Assembly: GCA_964247295.1 (NCBI GenBank)
Contig: CAXTTV010000245.1
Location: forward strand, 1 to 6,351
DNA: 6,351 bases
Source: CAXTTV01 sp964247295
GTDB lineage: Bacteria > Chloroflexota > Ktedonobacteria > Ktedonobacterales > Ktedonobacteraceae
Direction: 5' to 3'
Both the position numbers and the translations under genes were made by a program. Position 1 is the first letter of the stretch. The number at the start of each line of letters is the position of its first letter. A model generated the notes under the pieces. That model made no database searches. It was not told the DNA's origin and worked only from the letters and a program-made list of their open reading frames with translations. Below are positions 1-4,620 of this stretch, piece by piece.

Positions 1-221
1 AATTACCCTCCCACGTATGGTTAAACCGATGGTGAGGGGAGCGCTTCCCTTTCCCACGGGTCCACACGTGACCCGATCTACCCCATTCGAATCCCCTTCT
101 CCGCATCGGAACCTCTTTCCCTTTTCCCCAACAGAAACGCTTGCTTACGAAGGTGGCGCGCCTCCTATCTCACTATTGGGATCGCCCCCTTCACCGGCTC
201 GGTGAGGCAATAGTGTACTGT
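1..221. other. Noncoding left edge, downstream of the sigma gene
   Basis: I see no gene I can support here. The stretch is pyrimidine-rich on the plus strand and holds several short dyad symmetries: GGTTAAACC (19-27), a 16-bp near-palindrome AGGGGAGCGCTTCCCT (35-50, one G-T pair), and arms CGGGT (57-61) and ACCCG (71-75) that enclose a further CAC/GTG pairing. None is followed by a T run on either strand, so they are not convincing intrinsic terminators. A short open minus-strand frame starting at ATG 106 runs off the left edge, but its composition is not protein-like. Confidence 0.45.
189..207 (-). repeat. Hairpin just after the sigma gene stop
   Basis: A perfect 6-bp inverted repeat, TCACCG (191-196) and CGGTGA (200-205) around a 3-nt loop, is extended by a T-G and a C-G pair. 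It begins 14 nt past the minus-strand stop codon of the sigma gene, where a transcript 3' end would be expected. On the minus strand it is followed by a purine/G-rich stretch rather than U residues. It could therefore stabilise an mRNA end or assist factor-dependent termination, but it is not a standard intrinsic terminator. Confidence 0.35.
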
Positions 222-1175
222 CTAAGTAAAATCGCGAAGCAAATGAATCTGGATCGGGTGGCGCAGCGTCCGCAGTGCCTTCACCTCGATCTGGCGAATC
301 CGCTCGCGAGTCAGTTTAAACAGCAGGCTCAGCTCCTCAAGGGTATGGCAATACCCATCTTGAAGGCCATAGCGCATCTCAATCACCTGACGTTCCCGCT
401 GGTTCAGCGTTTCCAGCGCGCGCGCGATCTGATCTTGCAGCGCCTTATGAGTTACCGCCTCAGCGGGAGTTGTTGTGCGCGTATCTTCAAGCGTATCGGC
501 AAGATGATACTTTTCATCATCAATCAATGGTGCATCGAGAGAGATAGGATTCTCCGACATTGTTTGGAGTTCCACAATCCGCTCTTTCGTGAGATTGGCG
601 GCATTAGCGATCTCCTCCGCCTCGGGTTCACGTCCCAATTCCTGATACAAGTGATGAGTGATCCGCTTAATTTTGTAGATTAGCTCAACGACATGTACAG
701 GAATATGGATCGTGCGTGTATGCTCCGCGACAGCCCGACTGATCGCCTGGCGAATCCACCAGGTGGCATAGGTGCTGAAGCGGAAGCCGCGTGTGCAATC
801 AAACTTTTGAACGGCCCGGATGAGACCAAGGTTTCCCTCCTGAACCAGATCCAGCAGGGAGATCCCTTGATTGCTATAATGTTTAGCGATACTGACAACC
901 AGACGAAGATTTGCTTCAACCAGTTGTTGTTGCGCCTGGATATCGCCGTTGGCGATCCGCTGGGCCAACTGGGTTTCCTGGGCCGCTGTGAGTAGGGGAT
1001 AGCGGCCAATCTCTCCCAGATACTGGCGGATCGCGTTATCGACGCTATCGTCACGAAGAGGTTCCTCCTCTTCCTCTTCCTCCTCTGTTTCGAGCAGGAA
1101 GGCCTCATCGTTTTGATAATATCTTGCTTCACGATTCTCTTTATTTTTGTGTGTTCTTTTAACACTGGCTACCAT
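222..1175 (-). CDS. RNA polymerase sigma factor, sigma-70 group 2 (RpoD/SigA-like)
   Basis: This protein (317 aa from ATG 1175) is a sigma-70 family factor that directs RNA polymerase to promoters. Visible regions in order are: an N-terminal basic then acidic tail with eight consecutive Glu (residues 31-38); region 1.2 (about 44-77, QYLGEIGRYPLLTAAQE); region 2 (about 82-155), including the core-binding and melting motifs NLRLVVSIAKHY, DLVQEGNLGLIRAVQKFD and FRFSTYATWWIRQAI; region 3 (about 158-240); and region 4 (about 246-311) with the helix-turn-helix ending LTRERIRQIEVKALRTLRHP. Region 1.1 of housekeeping factors is absent, and the length fits a group 2 (non-essential, RpoD-like) factor. 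Two starts are possible. ATG 1175 has AAGGA 11 nt upstream and a GGA 5 nt upstream. GTG 1205 would add ten residues. I prefer the ATG. The gene is divergent from the zinc-ribbon gene. Which promoters it reads cannot be told from this sequence. Confidence 0.95.
   Translation of the reverse strand: MVASVKRTHKNKENREARYYQNDEAFLLETEEEEEEEEPLRDDSVDNAIRQYLGEIGRYPLLTAAQETQLAQRIANGDIQAQQQLVEANLRLVVSIAKHYSNQGISLLDLVQEGNLGLIRAVQKFDCTRGFRFSTYATWWIRQAISRAVAEHTRTIHIPVHVVELIYKIKRITHHLYQELGREPEAEEIANAANLTKERIVELQTMSENPISLDAPLIDDEKYHLADTLEDTRTTTPAEAVTHKALQDQIARALETLNQRERQVIEMRYGLQDGYCHTLEELSLLFKLTRERIRQIEVKALRTLRHPIQIHLLRDFT
1062..1086. repeat. 25-nt pure pyrimidine tract inside the sigma gene
   Basis: An uninterrupted run of C and T on the plus strand, made of irregular TCTTCC/TCC units, encodes most of the eight-Glu run of the sigma factor on the minus strand, where it is a homopurine tract. 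The mix of GAA and GAG codons makes the repeat imperfect, which limits slippage. A gain or loss of whole codons would change only the length of the acidic tail. Confidence 0.8.
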
Positions 1176-1318
1176 AGAAATCCATTTCCTTTCCCTCAAA
1201 TCCACATTTCCACAAACCCCACCCCGGTAACCGTGGGAAATGGAGGTAAACCGAAAACCATTCGGAGAATTTCCCCCCTACATCACCACCACTGCAAGAT
1301 AGGTGCCAATATCTAATT

Positions 1319-1334
1319 GCAGGGATATTCCTGC
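1319..1334. repeat. 16-bp near-palindrome, operator-like
   Basis: GCAGGGATATTCCTGC reads as its own reverse complement except for one G-T pair in the two arms. It lies mid-way in the divergent region and shares its TGCA end with the adjacent AGATA/TATCT dyad. It has the size and symmetry of a dimeric repressor site. That is an inference from shape only. Confidence 0.4.
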
Positions 1335-1466
1335 TTGCACCCTCAAAGGAGCACCATCGTGACGCGAACCATATCCCCTGGTACAGGTAAAAATTTCACA
1401 TGCTGTGTAAAATTCCCCAGACCGAAGAGCTTTTGTATTCTCTTTATCTCCTAAAAAAACTTCCTG

Positions 1467-1488
1467 GATAATCAAAACAAATTTTGAT
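1467..1488 (+). promoter_or_regulatory. Possible -10 box overlapping a perfect inverted repeat
   Basis: GATAAT (1467-1472) matches the -10 consensus at five of six positions. It overlaps the left arm of ATCAAAA (1471-1477), CAAA spacer, TTTTGAT (1482-1488), a perfect 7-bp inverted repeat. A protein bound there would block the promoter of the zinc-ribbon gene, whose first candidate start is 28 bp further on. No good -35 lies at the expected distance (TTATCT at 1444 is weak), so the promoter would need an activator or an alternative sigma factor. Confidence 0.35.
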
Positions 1489-1516
1489 GTTTTCCTCGTT
1501 TAATTGCAGTAGATAA

Positions 1517-2890
1517 ATGAAATCCCGCCGTTCTAAAGAACGAGAGTGTGCAGACATGCCGTTCACGCAATCTAGTAGTCAGCTTATCCGCTGCCCTTCT
1601 TGCAAGAAACCTCTGAGAAAGCGCTCAACTCATTGTTATGCCTGTGGGTCACGTGTGATCCCGATGAATGAGCTTGTTATTCGACCTTCGCAGTTGGGTT
1701 CTATGCCTGCAACTCCAAAAGCTCCAAAAGAGGGTGAAACCTCTAGTAGGTTAGTTCAATCTTACACACTTGGGGCCTCTAATGCAAGAGATTTAGCCAT
1801 TCCAGAGGCTCAACATCCAAATGATACTATGGGCTTGCAATTTACAGCTTTTACCTCTCCTGTTACAGAAGAGCCGGAAGAGCTTGAAGATGTAGCAAGG
1901 GTTCCCACCAGGCCCCAGGCCGACGGAGAGCATTTAGGGCTCTGGTACTATAACACATCTGGCTATGCTATCGAGAGCAGTGTCGCGCTCTCTTTAATGA
2001 TTCCAGAAGTACCAACCCAGCCAGAATTTCCTAATGGACGTGTAACCCACCATCTGTCGGATATCGAGGAGATCGACACGCAACCGACGGGCAGAGAGGA
2101 GCTGACTCTGTCTGTACCTGGGATCACAGGGCATCTTAGTCTCCCCTCGGTCACAGGGCGTTTCCAAGGTGTTGAGCGAGAGCCGCAGGCCAGAGTTGTG
2201 CCCGTGACGCCTCCCTTGGCCCTGGACGTTATCCAGCACGACGAGGGAGAGATAACCCTCTCCTCACAAGAGACATATATTCCTCAAAGTGACAGACAGC
2301 TCTCGCACTTTTACACCTTGAATCCGCTCGATCAGGTGCGCTGGTGGTTGTTGCGACCGGGGCGGATGGAGTTCCTCCTGTGGATCGTGGGGACGTTACT
2401 TTTGATTGTCGTGACCTGTGTGATTATTTTGCTCAGTGCCTTTACGCTCACTAGTAGGCTTGAGCAGCCTCATCACAGCCTGTTTGGAAATGCTGAGCCG
2501 GATAGCCGCACCCGGCCCACCAGACCAGAAGAGCCGACCCCGCAGATAGGCGCGACTCCGCCTGTCCAGAAAAAAGGGAATGGAACGCCTCAGCCCACGA
2601 AAGCGCCTACCACTGACGCGACAGCGGCTCCGGTTGAACCGGGATCTGCCAATAGTAGTGGTACCAGTGGTAACTCAGCCTCAACGGAGGGAGATGCACA
2701 GTCTGTCTCGTCGCCGCAAAGCGATCCGACCGTCGTTCCTAATCCCGGCTCAACTCCGTTGACGGGTCCAACGCCAATTCCGCAACCGACCACAGGACCA
2801 ACGCCGGTCCCTCCTGTACGGCAACCTTCACCCACGCCCGCCACTGGCAAGACGAATGCCGGAAGCCTGATCCCTCGCCCGACCCCTTGA
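1517..2890 (+). CDS. Zinc-ribbon protein with one membrane span and Pro/Thr/Ser-rich tail
   Basis: I do not recognise a named family for the whole 457-aa protein. Near the N-terminus is a four-cysteine zinc ribbon, CPSC (residues 26-29) and CYAC (40-43), spaced ten residues apart. Residues about 50-275 are low in complexity, rich in Pro, Glu and Thr, and probably unstructured. A single hydrophobic helix follows (about 285-311, EFLLWIVGTLLLIVVTCVII). Arg residues just before it (R275, R280, R283) suggest that the zinc ribbon is cytoplasmic and the last 145 residues are outside. That tail is dominated by Pro, Thr, Ser and Gly and ends in PTP, like a cell-wall-spanning or glycosylated linker. 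ATG 1517 gives the longest frame. ATG 1556 is equally possible and sits nearer the zinc ribbon; neither has a good ribosome site. The first third of the gene looks more AT-rich than the rest. A scaffold or signalling role is a guess. The terminase gene follows closely. Confidence 0.8.
   Translation: MKSRRSKERECADMPFTQSSSQLIRCPSCKKPLRKRSTHCYACGSRVIPMNELVIRPSQLGSMPATPKAPKEGETSSRLVQSYTLGASNARDLAIPEAQHPNDTMGLQFTAFTSPVTEEPEELEDVARVPTRPQADGEHLGLWYYNTSGYAIESSVALSLMIPEVPTQPEFPNGRVTHHLSDIEEIDTQPTGREELTLSVPGITGHLSLPSVTGRFQGVEREPQARVVPVTPPLALDVIQHDEGEITLSSQETYIPQSDRQLSHFYTLNPLDQVRWWLLRPGRMEFLLWIVGTLLLIVVTCVIILLSAFTLTSRLEQPHHSLFGNAEPDSRTRPTRPEEPTPQIGATPPVQKKGNGTPQPTKAPTTDATAAPVEPGSANSSGTSGNSASTEGDAQSVSSPQSDPTVVPNPGSTPLTGPTPIPQPTTGPTPVPPVRQPSPTPATGKTNAGSLIPRPTP
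1529..1542. repeat. 14-bp palindrome between two candidate starts
   Basis: CGTTCT and AGAACG form a perfect 6-bp inverted repeat around AA. It lies inside the reading frame if translation begins at 1517, and in the leader if it begins at 1556. The order GTTC-N4-GAAC is the reverse of the GAAC-N4-GTTC LexA box known in Bacillus, so I do not call it an SOS box. Confidence 0.4.
2765..2805 (+). repeat. Short in-frame direct repeat coding GPTP
   Basis: GGTCCAACGCC (2765-2775) recurs as GGACCAACGCC (2795-2805), exactly ten codons later, giving two GPTP motifs (GPTPIPQP and GPTPVPP) in the proline-rich tail. It points to growth of the extracellular tail by short duplications. Confidence 0.6.
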
Positions 2891-2977
2891 TTTTTGTTGG
2901 GGCAGAGTGTACCATTGTGGAAGAGTTTGAAAACATCTTTTGATATCTCCTCAGGTTTTTCTGTCCCCCATCTTCTC

Positions 2978-2982
2978 AAGGA
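2978..2982 (+). promoter_or_regulatory. Ribosome binding site deciding the terminase start
   Basis: AAGGA lies 7 nt before ATG 2990. The alternative start is TTG 2894, only 3 bp past the preceding stop codon and without a ribosome site of its own. I take the ATG as the start. Confidence 0.65.
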
Positions 2983-2989
2983 TCTCTCC

Positions 2990-4459
2990 ATGCAATCCAT
3001 ATCCTCTAGCATCGGTCTGTTCGCGGCCCATGTGTTGGGCAAACCGCTCTATCCCTATCAGTTGGAGATCGCCGAGGCGGTCCTGCGCTCCATTCGCGAG
3101 GGCCGAGGCGCGATCTTCACCGTGATGATGTCGCGTCAATCGGGTAAAAATCAGCTTTCGGCGGTGCTGGAGGCCTATCTTCTGTATACTCGTGGGGTAG
3201 GCACGATCGTCAAGGCCGCACCAACCTTCACACCCCAGATTCTCAATAGTCGGTTGCGTTTGCTCTCGTTGCTTGACACGCCCCTGACACGTTCGCGCAT
3301 CTGGAGCAGCCAGGGATATATTGTTGGTCTGGCCCCGAGCGCGGACCCGGCGCTGGTTCAGGCGCGTTCGGGACCACGGATCACCTTTTATTCCGCCAGC
3401 CCGACCAGCAATGTTGTGGGGGCCACGGCTGATCTCCTGCTAGAGATCGACGAAGCCCAGGACGTGGACCCGGAAAAGTTTGATCGAGATTTTCGTCCGA
3501 TGGCCTCTACCACCAACGCCACAACGATCCTCTATGGCACAGCCTGGACCGATACAACCCTGCTGGCGAAGCAGCGGGCCGCAAATCTGCTGTACGAGCA
3601 GCAGGGTGGTGAGCGTCGGCATTTCCAGTTTAATTGGCAGACGTTGGCCGCCATCAATCCCGCCTATCGAACCTTTGTGAAGCAAGAGATTGCTCGCTTG
3701 GGACAGGAGCACCAGTCGATCCAAACGCAGTATTATCTTCGGACTCTGGATGGCGCTGGTTACCTCCTGACGACGCTTCAGCAGAGGCTACTGCGAGGCT
3801 CACACGCATGGGAAGAGGAACCGGAGCCGGGCGTCTGCTATCTGGCCGGTCTGGATGTCGCGGGTGATGAGCGCCTTTCAAAGGGCAGTGTAGACAGACG
3901 GGGGCGGGATAGCTCAGTCCTGAGCATTGGTCGTGTTCAGTACAATGAATGTGATCTACCGATGATTGAGGTTGTGCATCAGCAGAGCTGGACCGGCAGC
4001 AGCTATCTTGACCAGTATACCGCCGTTAGCATGCTGATGCGAACCTGGAATATTCGGCAGCTTGTCATCGACGCGACCGGACAGGGGGCCGGGCTCTCCT
4101 CCATGTTAGTCGAGGCATTGGGGGCTGAGCGGGTGCAGCCCTTTGTATTTTCGCGTCCCTCGAAATCTCGCCTGGTTCATCAGTTGCTAGCTTTTATCAA
4201 TAGCGGGCGGCTCACACTTTATGATGAAGAGAAAGCGCCGGCACGGATCGTACAGGAGTGCTGGGAGCAGTTGCGAAAGGCGCGATATCGCCTGCTGCCC
4301 TCAGAGCAACTGGACGCCTATGTTGATCCTTCGGAAGGGCATGACGATTTTTTGACAAGTCTGGTCCTTTTGACCGAGGGACTGGACCGGATCAGTGGAC
4401 CTGCTTCTTCCGCGATCATTCACGCGCGACCATGGGAGTACGATGGGAGCCGCTTTTAG
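2990..4459 (+). CDS. Phage-type terminase large subunit (ATPase plus nuclease)
   Basis: A 489-aa protein of normal length for a terminase large subunit, the motor that pumps phage DNA into a capsid and cuts it. The N-terminal ATPase shows an adenine-binding Q motif (YPYQLEIAEAVL, residues 21-32), Walker A SRQSGKN (48-54), Walker B LLLEID with catalytic Glu155 in DEAQD, and a coupling motif LYGTAW (181-186). The C-terminal RNase H-like nuclease keeps its acidic residues: Asp289 (AGLDVAGD), Asp307 (GRDSSVL), Asp361 in IDATGQGAG, and Asp452/Asp453 in HDDFLTSLVL. The segment FSRPSKSRLVHQLLAFINSGRLTLY (about 387-411) is typical of the family. No frameshift or missing catalytic residue is seen, so it looks functional. 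No small subunit, portal or capsid gene lies beside it. It may be part of a cluster extending beyond the window, or a domesticated motor. The upstream zinc-ribbon gene is on the same strand and may be co-transcribed. Confidence 0.92.
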   Translation: MQSISSSIGLFAAHVLGKPLYPYQLEIAEAVLRSIREGRGAIFTVMMSRQSGKNQLSAVLEAYLLYTRGVGTIVKAAPTFTPQILNSRLRLLSLLDTPLTRSRIWSSQGYIVGLAPSADPALVQARSGPRITFYSASPTSNVVGATADLLLEIDEAQDVDPEKFDRDFRPMASTTNATTILYGTAWTDTTLLAKQRAANLLYEQQGGERRHFQFNWQTLAAINPAYRTFVKQEIARLGQEHQSIQTQYYLRTLDGAGYLLTTLQQRLLRGSHAWEEEPEPGVCYLAGLDVAGDERLSKGSVDRRGRDSSVLSIGRVQYNECDLPMIEVVHQQSWTGSSYLDQYTAVSMLMRTWNIRQLVIDATGQGAGLSSMLVEALGAERVQPFVFSRPSKSRLVHQLLAFINSGRLTLYDEEKAPARIVQECWEQLRKARYRLLPSEQLDAYVDPSEGHDDFLTSLVLLTEGLDRISGPASSAIIHARPWEYDGSRF

Positions 4460-4511
4460 GAAAAAAGGACGGCTATCGAAAAGAAGCGGTGCTCTTACGC
4501 GTAGATGCCTA

Positions 4512-4540
4512 TCGACTCCTGTTGTGAGACGTGATACAAT
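4512..4540 (+). promoter_or_regulatory. Sigma-70 promoter for the HEAT-repeat gene
   Basis: TCGACT (4512-4517, four of six matches to TTGACA) lies 17 bp before TACAAT (4535-4540, five of six matches to TATAAT). The TG at 4532-4533 with one base before the hexamer makes an extended -10 (TGATACAAT). Transcription would start near 4547, giving a leader of about 74 nt. This is the best promoter in the window and suggests that the HEAT gene is transcribed at least partly apart from the terminase. Confidence 0.6.
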
Positions 4541-4554
4541 TTGCACCATTGGGC

Positions 4555-4595
4555 GTACGCCGGAGCGTACCTATAGATTAACGCACTCCTTTTTT
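4555..4595 (+). terminator. Attenuator-like leader with two competing hairpins and a T run
   Basis: Hairpin one pairs GTACGC (4555-4560) with GCGTAC (4565-4570) across a CGGA loop. Hairpin two pairs GGA-GCGT (4562-4568) with ACGC (4581-4584) and TCC (4587-4589), with AC bulged, and runs directly into six T residues (4590-4595). The strand GCGT (4565-4568) is needed by both, so they exclude each other. The second has the layout of a weak intrinsic terminator and the first of an anti-terminator. It lies between the promoter and the ribosome site of the HEAT gene. Stem two is short and imperfect, so this is a suggestion. Confidence 0.35.
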
Positions 4596-4607
4596 CTGTG
4601 TCTAGCT

Positions 4608-4614
4608 AAGGGGG
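4608..4614 (+). promoter_or_regulatory. Strong ribosome binding site of the HEAT-repeat gene
   Basis: AAGGGGG lies 6 nt before ATG 4621 and fixes this start. It is the most G-rich ribosome site in the window. Confidence 0.7.
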
Positions 4615-4620
4615 CAGTTT

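Larger units (their letters stand above)
1176..1516. promoter_or_regulatory. Divergent intergenic region between the sigma and zinc-ribbon genes
   Basis: These 341 bp separate two divergent start codons and must hold the promoters of both genes. I find no strong -35/-10 pair for either. The best -10 candidate for the rightward gene is GATAAT (1467-1472), with only a weak -35. The region contains several dyads: AGATA-N8-TATCT (1297-1314), flanked by TGCA at 1293 and 1318; a near-palindrome at 1319-1334; and a perfect 7-bp inverted repeat at 1471-1488. It also has a direct repeat, GTAAAAATT (1387) and GTAAAATT (1407), spaced exactly 20 bp apart. The length and symmetry suggest regulated rather than constitutive expression, but no regulator can be named. 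Confidence 0.5.

Noticed and set aside
82..97. ATTCGAAT flanked by CCCC, recalling the T loop of a tRNA
   Set aside because: The flanks are CCCC on both sides and cannot pair, and no acceptor, D or anticodon arm fits around it.
1..106. Possible minus-strand gene starting at ATG 106 and leaving the window
   Set aside because: Only about 35 codons are visible, dominated by Arg, Gly and His, with no motif and several dyads in the DNA. The purines upstream are not enough to support it.
141..683. Open 180-codon plus-strand frame opposite the sigma gene
   Set aside because: It is the antisense shadow of the conserved regions 3 and 4 of the sigma factor and has no ribosome site or recognisable domain.
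2763..2830. Proline-rich repeats as a CRISPR or other repeat array
   Set aside because: Only two short imperfect copies occur, in frame within a low-complexity protein tail, with no regular spacer pattern.
2590..3042. Open 150-codon minus-strand frame
   Set aside because: It is antisense to the Pro/Thr-rich tail and the terminase start. Its Gly/Val-rich composition is what the complement of Pro/Thr codons gives.
4450..4489. CCGCTT and AAGCGG around the terminase stop as a terminator
   Set aside because: The loop is 28 nt long and no T run follows, so it is unlikely to terminate transcription.
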